The notes beneath the pieces were generated by a model. It did not search any database. It was not told the origin of the DNA and was given only the letters and a program-made list of their open reading frames with translations. Source: Toxorhynchites rutilus septentrionalis (lineage: Eukaryota; Arthropoda; Insecta; Diptera; Culicidae). Taken from it: a DNA stretch of 64,000 nucleotides. Below, piece by piece: positions 1 through 12,000 of this stretch (position 1 is the stretch's first letter; every line of letters begins with the position of its first letter). The stretch is taken from the NCBI RefSeq assembly GCF_029784135.1, contig NC_073746.1:262299598-262363597 (forward strand), given 5' to 3'. The position numbers and the translations under genes were made by a program.

Positions 1-1083
1 CGACATATTTTACAGTACTACTATGACAAAGGCAAAAATGCATCTCAAGCTGCCAATAAAATTTGTGCAGTTTATGGACCCGATACAGTTTCCATTTCCA
101 CCACACAACGATGGTTTCAAAGTTTTCGTTCTGGTGTAGAGGTCGTCGAAGATGCGCCACGCTCCGGAAGGCCTGTCGTCGAAAATTGCGACAAAATCTC
201 TGAATTAGCCGAGAAAGACAGGCATAGTAGCAGCCGTAGCATCGGCCAAGAGCTGGGGATAAGTCATCAAACCGTTATTAACCATTTGAAGAAGCTTGGA
301 TTCACAAAGAAGCTCGATATGTGTGTGGCACCCATAACACGTTGAAGCAAAAAACATCTTTGACCGTATCGACGCATGTGAATCGCTGCTGAATCGCAAC
401 AAAATCGACCCGTTTCTGAAGCGGATGGTGACTGGCGATGAAAAGTGGGTCACTTACGACAACGTGAAGCGCAAACGATCGTGGTCGAAGCCCGCTGAAG
501 CGGCTCAGACGGTGGCCAAGCCCTCATTAACGGCCAGGAAGGTTCTGCTGTGTGTTTGGTGGGATTGTCAAGGAATAATCTATTATGAGCTGCTTCCCTA
601 TGGCCAAACGCTCAATTCGGACCTGTACTGCCAATAACTGGACCGCTTGAAGGTAGCACTCATGAAGAAGAGGCCATCTTTCATAAACAGAGGCCGCATT
701 GTCTTCCATCAGGACAACGCCAGGCCACACACTTCTTTGGTGACCCGCCAGAATCTCCGGGAGCTCGGATGGGAGGTTCTTTTGCATCCGCCGTATAGTC
801 CGGACCTTGCACCAAGTGACTACCACCTGTTTTTGTCCATAGCGAACGAGCTAGGTAGTCAGAAGTTAGCCACAAAAGAGGCCTGTGAAAATTGGCTATC
901 CGAGTTTTTTTTGCCAATAAGGAAGCGAGCTCCATAACAGGGGTATTATGAAGTTGGCATATCGTTGGGAACAAGTCATCGAACAAAACGGCGCATTTTT
1001 GACTTAAAACAGATGATTGTAACTAATTTTATGAACAAATGAAAATTCAAAAAAAGTACCGCAGGACTTTTTTGACAGCCTAA
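1..1083 (+). pseudogene. mariner transposase, D34D type, broken and cut by the window edge
   Basis: This is a mariner-family cut-and-paste transposase. The N-terminal helix-turn-helix region is open from base 1 to about 343 (motif TTQRWFQSFRSG), then the frame shifts. The catalytic part continues in another frame from about 347 with VTGDEKW (first Asp), HQDNARPH (second Asp) and YSPDLAPSDYHLF (third Asp). I count 34 residues between the last two Asp, the classic mariner spacing. A TAA at 635-637 interrupts the second part, and the C-terminus is again out of frame after about 930. The element ends at 1083 with a tip whose reverse complement starts TTAGGCTGTC, followed by a TA, as expected for a mariner terminal inverted repeat. 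The 5' end lies outside the window. It is clearly inactive. Confidence 0.93.
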
Positions 1084-4000
1084 TATATCATTCCCGACTT
1101 GTCCCAATGACAACACACGAAATGACTCAATTATTCACCATCAAAACATTAACTAAATAGTTATTCCATTAAGTTCGATGCATTCTAAATTATTCCAGAT
1201 ATCTGAAATCATGCAAAAGCCTATCGACTTTTATTTGTTTCATTTTTTTTCTGGGAGAGAGCGTGTGTTAATTTAGGAGCATTTTTGGGGATTTGTTGGC
1301 GATTTTTCCGGCAGACCATTCATTCCTAAGGATATGAAAACCAACGCCGTATGTCCAAAATTGTTGTATGTGATTTCAGCATGACGAAATACTGTTGTCT
1401 ACGAAACAAGTGCGAAACTGGGGTTGACTAGAGTGAAGTCAATGTTTATACCTTCATTTTCTGATTCTGGTTATTTCCCTTGGGTGGAATGATATGTACA
1501 GTGGATAGCTACGCATGTTTTCGCAGTGGCATTAATGTATTCAAAGTGTATTCCGCTGCTACGTTAGATACTCCTTTTGATCGATACAGTCCGAAGATCA
1601 CAAATTGGGCAAATCAAAACACGATAATAACAACGTTAGAGATGTATCAGAGATTGTTTTTATCACACAGCCCAAGTTATTTGATCTCTTTTTGTAGAAC
1701 ATTTGATAGAAAACTTATTGAAATTGTTTGAAAATGAATAAATCAGAACAACTACGATTGTACAATTGTTCATTCCCCTCCTCTAGCTTGAGCACAGAAT
1801 GTTTTGAGTTTAAGCTTCCCATAATGCAAAAGAATGAATGGAAGCACGAACAACTAATCCGCTTCATAATCGAATCACCACCAATCAATATTGAAAACGT
1901 TGGGTTCAGTATTCTTTTAGGATTATTTTACAATGACTAGACCCACTTCGGGTCACGTTTTCGTTATTTCAAGAGCGATTAAAGGGATCAGTAGTAAAGG
2001 TTCATTCACTCATGCACTCTGCATACGTTTCCGGTCATCAGTTTTTGTCTTACATACAAAACAAACAAAAGTGCTATTATAGGACTCAGAGCGGTATGCA
2101 TTGCTGTTTCGTTTAACTTCTATAGACGCTCTTCACACCTCGATCATCGAGTCGCCGATTTTATATTCCTGGTTTTAGTCGAGTTTAGTCGCTTCGTGCA
2201 ACGGTCTGTATATAATGCACCATCACATGTCATTATGCACACAAAGCTCCTACAGCGTGCATACAGTGATTTCCGATTTCACTAACATCAGCTTCCGGTA
2301 ACCCTCGGACACACCCAATGCTTTCGTCCTTCTCTTCCTCCTACCAACAAGACGTGTAAGCAAGCGGGCCAACCAATTAGTGAAACCTGAATCTACTTTG
2401 TAGCAGGGGGTAGGCACATCCCAAACGATAACTGAATGCCGAAAGGGAAGCCATGCGAAGCGGAAAACCTTGACTGTTTGTTTTCCATTTGCAGGCATAA
2501 ATCGTTATTTCGATTTTCACGCAGTTCAATGCACTACCAGTGAAAACCGGGAGGCCGGATGGGGATTTAGCAAGTCGCTTTCATTTCCATCCACTTTGCG
2601 ACAGTTTGGATTGAGTGATGTTTTTATCATTCAGCTTATTGAATGTTTAAGTTAGAATTCGAAATAAAGTACACATAATTTGAATAATCAATTTCACCGC
2701 TTTTTGACTGTTTGGAATTTACTGAGATTTCGAATGTTCCTGATTGGACTCAGACTAATCGTGGTGGAATCATCGATAGGAAAGCAAGTAGCAATCAAGT
2801 AACATCCATTGTGTTTGTGTTTTCTGTAAGTTCAAATTGTACTCTATCATTAGGGAAATCATAGAATATAAGATAGAATATTATATTCTTCAAGAGGAGC
2901 GCAATGCATTCGTAGATGTGCTCAAATTAAACTTTATTTGTAGAGGCTAGAAATATCTGGATGTCAATGATAAAAGGGTTTCGAATAATTATGCCAATGG
3001 GTGGAAGAACCAACACTATTATTGTGTTTATTATTTTCACCACACAGAATGTACTACTCAAAACAATCAATTCTCAACGAAATCTCATTCACATAAGCCC
3101 AATGATACCATCTTAGAGAGTGTCATGGAATTATGAGAAACAGGTGTCATAAAGTGACACTTTCCAGCATAGTTACATTTTAAATGGAAATCCAAAAGAA
3201 AAGTAAACTATCATGACTTCTGTAACGTCTTCGAGGTAACGTCTAAACTGTGTATAGCACACATTTCCCATGTTGTCGCCCAATGTCGGGTAGAATCCAT
3301 CATACTATGATAAACCGTATAGCCTTCCTCCTGTGTATCGGTTAAAAATGATAAATCGATATCCTTATCAACCCTGTTTATGATTCGTCAGCGTCGTTTG
3401 ATTAAGAGATAATTTTATGCCTCGACACCCCAGCACAAATCAATGCCACAGATATTGATTTGCAAGAACCATCGTGCTGGGACTGAATGCCATCGCGAAG
3501 CAGGAATTCGCCACATGTGGTATGTTGTGGAAATTGCGTACTAACCAGGGAAAATTTTATCTTCAGCCGAGTCGAATCTGAGTATGGTTGCGAAATGTCA
3601 ACGAACGCTATGATGCACCACACAAAACATTTCCATTGAATCACATCCTACGCATTTCCTATAATTTTATGTTCCAATCAATTAACCAGATTTTTTTTCT
3701 GTTTTTCAGAGAATAACTGAGCTATTTTATCCCATCGATTAATAAAATTCTGTCTGTCAGATGCTAATAATTCAGTTATCCAACGAACCTCATTTAGAAA
3801 TTAACGTATATGAACCTTGAACAGAACTCGTTGTGTAGAGCGAAACTTGATGAGAAACCACGAAATGCATTATCTGTACTCTGGTCTCCGTGCTGCTATA
3901 TTGTGAATCGTGAATGCACTAAAAGGGGAATCACAGAGCAAAAGTATTCATACCTCTCGCAACGTGACATGTGCGGAACCGATACGCACAATAGGGTTAT

Positions 4001-4160
4001 CAAGCAATAAACGTATACAGGTAATACCGTTTTTGTGTGAGAAATAGGGACTGTATAAATGAAAATACAACGTGCCTCACGATTTTATTTGAGTCTCATG
4101 AATGTCCTTAACTAATGGAGGAAGGGGTATGATAACTGCTAACTGGTACTTGCCTAATAA
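1084..4160. other. AT-rich spacer with no recognised gene
   Basis: I found no recognisable protein or element here. Open frames are short (at most about 83 codons, for example 1480-1731) and lack family motifs. Two pyrimidine-rich tracts ending in CAG (near 2494 and 3709) resemble splice acceptors, but no exon with coding character follows. The stretch may be intronic or intergenic DNA. Confidence 0.5.
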
Positions 4161-4563
4161 TTTTGACATAGGACTACGACTAACCGGAAGATATAGGGTG
4201 TGAAATGAAAATTTAGGCAATGAACAAGTAGGAAAAAATGCCACATTTGGAACGCTCATAACTCGAGCATTTCTCAATAGATCGCAAAGGTCTACGCATC
4301 TATCAAAACGAATAACATTTCATTTTTCTTGAGATAAATAACTCAATAATTGTGAAATATCAAGCATTGTCCAAATGCACTATGTGTCCTTTTTTGATTG
4401 GTCCATTGTGCTCCTCAAATCGTACTGACCAAAACGGGCAACCAGAGCAGCAGCGAAATACAATGAAGCACGATTGGAAAGGAAAAAAATATGAACGAAA
4501 CATTGGTCGCATTCTCACACATGCGTAATTCTAGAGCCAGCCAGACAGCTTAAAAATCCCCGC
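4161..4563 (+). repeat. 5' portion of histone H2A-derived repeat, split by LINE
   Basis: This stretch matches, in the same internal order, the reverse complement of about 33770-34230. It begins with a degenerate form of TTTTGACGTAGGACTACGTC (here TTTTGACATAGGACTACGAC). It then carries a CCAAT-box-like segment (GATTGGTCCATT on this strand), and ends at a shared block AAAAATCCCCGC around 4552-4563. In the minus-strand copy that block is followed by CCGTAACGATCATTCT. Here the same words resume only at 15371, after a LINE. The piece is therefore the left arm of a repeat whose H2A part lies at 15369-16715. A few bases at the junction are missing, so the exact insertion point is uncertain. Confidence 0.8.
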
Positions 4564-4757
4564 CCGACAGAGACGGACGTGTTTGGAGCTCCATTCATTA
4601 CCTGATTTTTAAAAAGCTATTTATTCCTCTTTTCAGATTATCTACCTGCGATTCATCAACTACCTGACCTGTCCTACCTGGACTACAACAATGGGGAAAC
4701 CCAGGCATACCACATGGCACCAACAAACGACATCGATCGGACACCGGCAAGGAGCCA

Positions 4758-5893
4758 ATGTTAGAAAGGAACCGCTATACTTTATTGGATGGCCATACCG
4801 TGGAGGAACCAACTACCAGTAAAGTAAATGTTGAGAAAAAGGTGAAAGTATCATCTTATTTTACAACATCGAGAGATATAGGAACTTTGAGATCTGAACT
4901 GCTGGCGCTGAAATTGCAGCAGTTTTTAAAATATGCAGCATCGGGATTAAAATCACTAGTCCCAACTAGAAGCAATACAAAATAATAGGATCATACCCGG
5001 AATCAAAAAAGCATGAGTTTTACACTCACGATACCCCGTCTGAAAAACCATTTAAGGTGGTGTTGCGAGGTCTTCCTGCTATTGAGTTGGGGGATATTAA
5101 AAAGGCTCTGGAACAATCATACAATATTCATCCGTTGGCTGTATATCGGATGACTCGGCATAAAACACCAGACAATGGGTATTCCAATGTCTTGTACCTG
5201 ATCCACTTCAAGAAAGGATCAGCCAATATAACTCGCCTGAGAGAAATCTGTGAGATCTTCAACATCTCGGTACAATGGGACCGATACAAACCTCAACATT
5301 GGGATGTAACGCAATGTTCGAATTGCCTTGGTTTCGGACACGGAACAAGAAACTGTCACATGAAAACTCGTTGTGGCAAGTGTGCTGCTAACCACCTAAC
5401 AAGCACTTGCAGCCTTCCAGAGGAAGAACCTCGCAAGTGCGTTAACTGTGGCGAAAGTCACCAAGCCACCAGCCGTAGCTGTACAAAACGTGCGGATTTT
5501 AAACGCATCCGGAAGCAAGCTACTGATAAAACGCAGAATAGGAAGAAGGTTCCAGAACTTACTGACATAGAGTTCCCTCCAATGGTTTCTCGTACGATTC
5601 CTGTTCTTCCTCCTCTTCCACTTCCTACAGGTCGCCCCCAAACGGCCTCTTCTAGCGAAAAGCCAAAAAAGGAGCAACCGAGCTATAGTAAGGTTGCAGC
5701 TATTGGTTTGCCACCTACGCCAACACCATCACCTCATTCTTCTACTGAGGATCTCTATAGCATGCAAGAACTTGAAACCCTGTTTCTTGAACTAGATCGA
5801 CAGACTAGAAGTTGTCGCAACCAACAGGAACAAGTGCAAGTCATGCTACACTTCTATTACAACCATGGATCGGTCATCTCTCAGGCTAATTAA
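4758..5893 (+). pseudogene. Jockey LINE ORF1 (gag-like, CCHC zinc knuckles), frameshifted
   Basis: This is a nucleic-acid-binding ORF1 protein that would coat the retrotransposon RNA. The N-terminal 75 codons (4758-4985) are in one frame; the rest is in another from about 5000 to the stop at 5893, so at least one frameshift lies between. The second part contains a region like the PRE_C2HC domain (FKVVLRGLP, then DIKKALEQSYNIHPLAVYRM). Three zinc-knuckle-like clusters follow: CSNCLGFGHGTRNC, CGKCAANHLTSTC and CVNCGESHQATSRSC. The tail is Pro/Ser-rich. The first ATG of the second part is not evident, which fits loss of the junction. ORF1 overlaps the ORF2 start (ATG 5865) by 29 bases. Confidence 0.88.
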
Positions 5894-7294
5894 TTGGAAT
5901 GCCTGCTCTCTCAAGAGTAAGGTCATCGAATTCTTAGTGACAAACAGCATCGACGTAGCTATCGTTACCGAGACGCATCTTTAACCGAATGTTAACCTTC
6001 GGGTTCCGAATTATCGTCTATTGAGAATGCATCGTACTAGTTCTGGTGGAGGAGGTGTTGCCCTAGCCATCAGAAACAACATCAAATATCGAGTTTTGCC
6101 GTGCCTGAAACTCAACATCATCGAAGCTATAGGAGCGGAAATCACAACATCGATTGGGCCTATTATCGTGATTGCGATCTACTATCCCAAACAGACGTCA
6201 ATCGGAGATGGCTCGGCGTTGCTTCTTAAAAACGATATCTTCAAGCTAACACGAAGGCAGTCGAAATACGTTATCGGCGGGGACATTAATGCTCGACATC
6301 AGTCCTGGGGAAACCAAAGGAGGAATCAAAATGGAGTGACTCTAAATGATGACCTACAGTGTGGGCACTACAGGATTCTTAGTCCAGCAACCCCCACTCG
6401 AATTTCTCGTTCTGGAGTACATTCCATAATTGATTTCTTCATTACCAGATGGATCGCCACATCGGTGATCCTATTGCCCTTAACGAGTTGAGTTCGGATC
6501 ACTTCCCAGTGATGGTTGAATTGGGAGTGAATGTTGTAGTGAGGAGGCCACAATGTAGACGGGACTATCATCGTGCGAATTGGGTGGAATTTCAGCAGCT
6601 TATTGACAACAATATTGATCTCGATCATATCGAAGATATCGAAGCAACAGTCAGCTCTATTCAAACTGCAGTTATTCAGGCTCGCCAAAACCACCTCCCA
6701 GAAACGATTCAGGTGAGTGACTCTGTTTAAATTGATCCAATTACTAAACATTTGATTAGACTTCGGAACCTCTATCGAAGGCAGTACCAACGTACTGGTA
6801 TTCGAGAGAGGAAACGACAGTTTAATCAGTTAACCAAGGTTATCCAGGCCAGAATGATTGATCTCCGTAACAAAAAAATCGCAAAAGATATTAGTAAACT
6901 TCCGAACAACTCCAAGCCATTTTGGAGGTTCGCTAAAATTCTCAAGACCAAGTCTAATCCAATTCCTCCTCTTCTTCAACCTGATAATTCAGAACGATTG
7001 ATAACACCTGCCGAAAAGGCTAATGCAATTGGCAACCATTTCGCTAGTTCACACAATCTTGGCCAGAACATTACAAGTCCATGTGAAGCTTCGGTGAATG
7101 ATACTGTAAGGGCTATTGGCAATATCCATTCTGCACCTCAAGAGAATGAAATCATCTCGACTGAAGAGGTTATCTCGATTATACGCTCGTTGAAGAATAT
7201 GTAGGCCCCCGGCTTTGATAGTATATTTAACATTGAGTTGAATCATCTTAGTAACAACTTATATGAATTTATGAATTCTATCTTCAACAGATGT
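5865..7294 (+). pseudogene. Jockey LINE ORF2 N-terminal part: apurinic-type endonuclease and pre-RT region
   Basis: ORF2 starts at ATG 5865 with the endonuclease motif LINWNACSLKSK. It reads VTETHL then stop (TAA 5982-5984), so the endonuclease is broken after about 39 codons. The same frame continues with GGDINARHQSWG and IIDFFIT. A frameshift near 6455 moves the reading to the frame containing SSDHFPV. A TAA at 6728-6730 and a TAG at 7202-7204 break it again. The linker with FWRFAKILKTKS leads toward the reverse transcriptase. Reading stops at 7294 where another LINE is inserted. Catalytic residues of the endonuclease (Asn, Glu, Asp/Asn, Asp-His) can be seen, but the protein cannot be made in one piece. 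Confidence 0.88.
7283..7294. repeat. 12-bp target-site duplication, left copy
   Basis: TTCAACAGATGT at 7283-7294 is repeated exactly at 13879-13890. The two copies flank the RNase H-bearing LINE. Joining across them restores the reading of the Jockey reverse transcriptase (IFNRC followed by LLLGYF), so this is the insertion footprint. Confidence 0.93.
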
Positions 7295-7680
7295 GTCAGT
7301 TCATGTAGAGCCTCCATACCAAACGGTCGTTCTGCTAAACTGCTCTTAATCCAAAGTGTACATCGATTTGAATTCAAAAGTCGGCCTCAGCCACCCGAGA
7401 TAATTAAAGTTAGTGCTCCGCCACCCGGCGAGACCTTATATGGAATCATTGCGACGTAAACTTGAGTGAAGTTATTGCTACCGTCTTACTTCACATACTG
7501 AAGTAACAGGGTCCAAGGACAGAAGAGAGCTACCTAGTGTTTTGCGTCTCCATTGAATTTAAAAATTTAAAATTAGTGTGTGATAAACACCAAGTGTCTC
7601 CATAAATTTTTTATACTAACTATAATTAAGTCGGCAGTAAGTGACGAACCCAAAAAAAAGGAAGTTTAGTGTGGAAGCAC
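7295..7680 (+). promoter_or_regulatory. LINE 5' UTR with presumed internal promoter
   Basis: This is the leader of the RNase H-bearing LINE. It begins GTCAGTTC directly after the target duplication. Tips of this kind often serve as initiator sequences in insect LINEs with internal RNA polymerase II promoters. No TATA box is visible near the start. Two related GCCACCCG words (about 7389 and 7421) sit in the middle. Promoter activity is inferred from family behaviour, not shown by the sequence. Confidence 0.55.
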
Positions 7681-9015
7681 ATGGCATGTATGAGCGGGGA
7701 CGATCCCGGAGGGTCAAGAAATGAATTCGGAGCTGACACCACCCTTCTCCTCACCGGGAAAAACGGAATAAACCTGCCATGTAACCCGTTTGTAATAGGG
7801 AAGAGCATTGAAAACTTCGCCGGAGCAATAGAGAGTGCAAAAAGTGAGGCAAAATGCACTCGATATGTACTTCGAACGAGAAGTGCAACCCAGGTTGAAA
7901 GATTACTTCAAATGACTCAGCTTTTCGACGGAACTGAAGTATCGATCGTATTACATCCGACTCTCAACATCAGTCGCTGCGTCATATCTTCGTTCGATTT
8001 ATTACCTCTAAGTGAGGAAGAAATAAAAAAAGAATTGGAAGGTCAAGGGGTTATAAAAGCGAGGAGAATATTAAAAAGCAATAAAGAGAATACCCCAGCC
8101 ATCATTCTAACATTCAATAAGTCGATTTACCCGGAGACAGTGAAAGTAGGAGTTCTTCGCGTAAGAACTCGTCCCTATTATCCGAACCCAATGCTGTGCT
8201 TTAAGTGCTACGAGTACGGCCACCCACGATTGAACTGCCCTAAAGATATAAAACGATGCTACAATTGCTCCAGCGAACATGAAGATAGAGAAACGTGCGA
8301 AGAACAACCATTCTGCCGAAACTGTAAAGGTAGTCACCGACCTAGCAGTCGTCAGTGTGAAATTTATAGAACTGAAGTCGCAGTGATCCGTACGAAAATA
8401 GATTACAACCTCTCGTATGTGGATGCGAGAAAACGTGTAGCGGCTGGAAATGGTACCTACGCACAGGTAGCTGCGCAACCCCGACTTGATCACGCCAGAC
8501 TGAACGCTCTCTCAAACCAAGTTAAAGAAAAACAAGCGGAAATCTCAAAACTCGAAAAGCAACTAGAACAAAGACAAGCGATGGAAGAGAAAATGAACAC
8601 CATCATCGAACAAAACAAGGAGAAGGATGACAAAATTAATGAATTACTAGAACTAATCCGAGACAGAGACACGAAAATTGAAAAACTTGAACTACAAAGC
8701 CAAAAAATGAAAAAGTTCATCGACACGTCGCTTCATGGTAGATCACGGTCGAACTCACATACCAGTGAACCAGAACACGAAGGAATAAGGAAAAAATCAA
8801 AACGAGGCACAATTCAGCAACATTCTCATTCACAACAACAAACATCAGGCATGTCACCACCTCCGAAAAAAGTATCGAATAATTCAAGAAGCCCAATCAT
8901 GACCAGACAAGCAGCTAACCACATTGCCGTGGAAAAAGTTGATCTAACCGATTCCGAAACCAGCCAAGATTTGTTCAAATCACCTGTTCGACCCAATAAT
9001 GCAAAATCGAAATAG
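7681..9015 (+). CDS. LINE ORF1: gag-like RNA-binding protein with zinc knuckles and coiled coil
   Basis: This open frame of 444 codons encodes the ribonucleoprotein component of the LINE. I place the start at the first ATG, 7681; a second ATG at 7690 (MSGDDPGG) is equally plausible, and the frame opens four codons earlier with a non-ATG codon. The middle contains three CCHC-type knuckles, CFKCYEYGHPRLNC, CYNCSSEHEDRETC and CRNCKGSHRPSSRQC. About 80 residues of strongly heptad-like, charged sequence follow (for example KQAEISKLEKQLEQRQ and IRDRDTKIEKLELQ). This is probably a coiled coil for self-association. The tail is Ser/Gln/Lys-rich. There are no internal stops. The 3' end overlaps the ORF2 ATG by 17 bases in a different frame, so ORF2 would need reinitiation or another unusual route of translation. 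Confidence 0.92.
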   Translation: MACMSGDDPGGSRNEFGADTTLLLTGKNGINLPCNPFVIGKSIENFAGAIESAKSEAKCTRYVLRTRSATQVERLLQMTQLFDGTEVSIVLHPTLNISRCVISSFDLLPLSEEEIKKELEGQGVIKARRILKSNKENTPAIILTFNKSIYPETVKVGVLRVRTRPYYPNPMLCFKCYEYGHPRLNCPKDIKRCYNCSSEHEDRETCEEQPFCRNCKGSHRPSSRQCEIYRTEVAVIRTKIDYNLSYVDARKRVAAGNGTYAQVAAQPRLDHARLNALSNQVKEKQAEISKLEKQLEQRQAMEEKMNTIIEQNKEKDDKINELLELIRDRDTKIEKLELQSQKMKKFIDTSLHGRSRSNSHTSEPEHEGIRKKSKRGTIQQHSHSQQQTSGMSPPPKKVSNNSRSPIMTRQAANHIAVEKVDLTDSETSQDLFKSPVRPNNAKSK

Positions 9016-12000
9016 TCATAAGCCTACGCCAAACCCCAAGTCTCACATTATAAACAACAACAGCACGCAACATAACAACATCAGCAACCGGTTTGAGGAA
9101 TGGGAATGTGAAGTACCACCCTCACTTCGTAAAGAAGCGCAGCAGGAAGGTGAATCCGTCCGGGACGTCTTGCTACAACCCGTTGATGGTGAAGCCTCCT
9201 CTGCGGCCGGCAGTAGAATATCAGAATATCCAGCTAGCGCACAGCAACAAACAACAACGCAATTCAGAACAACCAAAGTAAATTTTGACCCAACGTACGA
9301 ATCATCAATTATTTCAACTCAGAAAGAAACATCGAATGTAGTCAGCATAACACCAGTCCCCGTAGCATCCCTGCCCGGGGAAGTTCCGACTTCTAACGAT
9401 GAACCTCCGGCGGCAGATGCTGCGGGGAACCTGGGTTGCCCCCGGGTAAGTTCACCTATTCATTCCTCCACGAACACGACTGGCGGCCTCGTCTGTTTGC
9501 TTTCAGTATCTCCACAAGCAGCAGAAAACGCCAGTGCAACAGAGTCAATACCAGCAAACTTACCGATTCCACTCGTCAATCCTCACTACCCGCTTCATTT
9601 TCACCCGTCGATCCACTGTAGCAGAGAGAAAATCATAAATGTAACGAACAACGAAACACATACAACACCCACCCTCGCAGCATCCTTGTCCGGAGAAGTA
9701 CCGTGTACTAATGATGTGCCTCCGGCGGCAGATGCTGCGGGGAACCCGGGTTATTCCCGGGTAAGTTCCTCATGTTTATATAACTTGAACACATCCACTG
9801 CCTCTACTCACGTTTCTCCAGAACCCTCGTCAACGTCATCCAGTGCCAACATCACGCTCGCCATTCAGTGGAATCTGAATGGCCTCCGTAATAACCTGGG
9901 AGACTTGCAGTGCATTATTGCACGTACAGATCCACTGTGCCTGGCCCTGCAAGAGACCCATATTCGTGGCGATACGAATCCGTCGAGTTGGTTTGGTAAC
10001 CGCTATTCATGGGAGGCGGCAATCGGGGAGAACATTTTTCAGTCTGTTGGTATTGCAGTCCGTTCTGATATCCCGTCCACCCCTGTACAACTGGACACCG
10101 AACTGATTGCAATTGCCAGGAAGATGTTGTTTCCGGCAGCCATTACGGTTGTATCTATCTATGTACCGCAAAACCAGCCCAATTTCTGCGCCATGCTTGA
10201 CCATTTGATAGATCAGATCGACACACCTTTCCTGCTCCTGGGTGACTTCAATGCACACCATACGCTATGGGGATCCTCTAGAGATAGCCGTAGGGGGTTA
10301 TAAATCGCGAATATTGTAGAGAACCGGAACGCGATAATTCTGAACGACGGTAGCATCACCTTCTCACGGGGTCGATCAACGTCAGCCATTGACCTCTCCA
10401 TCTCCTCCCACCAACTGGTTGATTCACTTAGTTGGTCAACGTTTCACAACGTTTCACGTGATCACTATCCCATAATGGTGAGATACGGCAGGTGCCCGTC
10501 AGCCACCAGCCGGAGACGTAGATGGATATTCGAAAAGGCCAACTGGGATGGCTATGAAAGTGAAATAGCAAGTGAGCTGAGCCTGAGTGAGATGGATCGA
10601 GGGATTTTATCCGATGAGTTCGAGAGCATCATCGTTCGTGTTGCGAGCAACCATATTCCTCGCACAAGTGGTTCCCCCCCGAAGAGAGCTGTCCACTGGT
10701 GGTGTCCAGAGGTGGAAATAGCCATTAAATCTCGTCGTAAGGCACTCCGAGCTCTTCGCAAGATCCCGACGAACCATCGTGATTACACAGTTAAATTGGA
10801 AGAGTTTCGCAGACTGAGAAACCTGGCTAGGACGGCCATCCAAGTGGCAAAAAAGAATAGCTGGGAATCATTTCTCGACGGAATTTCCCCAGAATCACCG
10901 ACCGCTGAGCTCTGGAGAAGAGTGAATGCACTATCCGGGAAAAGGAGGAGCACTGGATTCACCATCGTGGAAAACGGTGTCGCCATCACAAACCCGATTG
11001 AGATTGCTAACCGGATGGCAGTATTTTTTGCTTCGCTATCAGCCGACACAGCACTCCCTGCGCGCTTTATAGCACGTAAACAAAGCGTAGAACGACAGTT
11101 TCCCATCGTCTTCCCACCCGATTCTACGCAAGTGTACAACAGGCCGTTTGCTGGAGCTGAACTTCATTACGCCCTTTCGACGGCCAAAGGCAGTTCACCG
11201 GGGATGGACAACGTCAACTACCACCTATTAAAACATCTACCGATTGAAGGAAAGAGGGTGCTTCTGGACCTGTACAACCAAATTTGGAACAACGGTATAA
11301 TTCCAACGACGTGGAAAACTGCATTAGTCATTCCCATTCCCAAGAAAACCCAGACGAGGTCTCCCTGCGATTTCCGCCCCATTAGCCTACTACCTTGTGT
11401 AGGAAAAATTATGGAGCGTATGGTGAATCGTAGACTGATGCAGTTCCTGGAGGACGGCAAATATTTAGACAATCGGCAGTTTGCTTTTCGGCAGGGTTTT
11501 GGTACTAGTGTTTATCTTGGATCACTTAGCGACACAATCTGGCACGCCATCGATTCAGGTCAGCACGTCGACATTGCCATCCTGGATATTGCAAAGGCGT
11601 ACAATTCCGTCTGGCGTGCGGGAGTCCTTCGTCAGCTACGCGATTGGGGTATTAAAGGTAGACTTGGACTTTTTCTGCAGGATTACCTAGCTGACCGCAA
11701 GTTCAGAGTAGGGATTGGAGGATGTCAATCCGACGAGTTTGTGGAAGTGAATGGTGTTCCTCAGGGCTCAGCGCTTGCTGTTACACTGTTCCTGGTTAGT
11801 GTCAACTCCGTGTTCCATTGTCTACCAAGGGATGTGTACGTCTTTGTGTATGCGGATGATATCGTCATTGCTGTGTCTGGAAGAAGCATTCGTCTAGTCC
11901 GTAGGAAAATACAAACCGCGGTAAACGCGATTGGACGCTGGGCTGAATCAGTCGGTTTCTCAATTGCTGCAGAGAAGTGCGCGATAACGCAATGTTGCAA

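Larger units (their letters stand above)
4564..7294 (+). mobile_element. Jockey-clade LINE, 5' half (continues at 13879)
   Basis: This is the first half of a two-ORF non-LTR retrotransposon. It holds a 5' leader, a gag-like ORF1 (4758-5893), and the endonuclease plus the start of the reverse transcriptase region of ORF2 (5865-7294). It is interrupted after TTCAACAGATGT (7283-7294). The same 12 bases recur at 13879-13890, where the reverse transcriptase reading resumes. Clade assignment rests on the ORF1 architecture, the absence of an RNase H domain at the C-terminus and the A-rich 3' tail. Juan or JAM-type mosquito elements are the likely relatives, but I could not align to them. The 5' boundary is approximate. 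Confidence 0.88.

Noticed and set aside
3690..3712. Splice acceptor marking an exon
   Set aside because: The pyrimidine tract and CAG are good, but the following sequence has no coding character and no partner donor could be assigned.
9043..9276. Minus-strand 77-codon frame opposite LINE ORF1/ORF2
   Set aside because: Shadow of the coding strand; no own motifs. Similar shadows exist across 7626-13114 and were left out.
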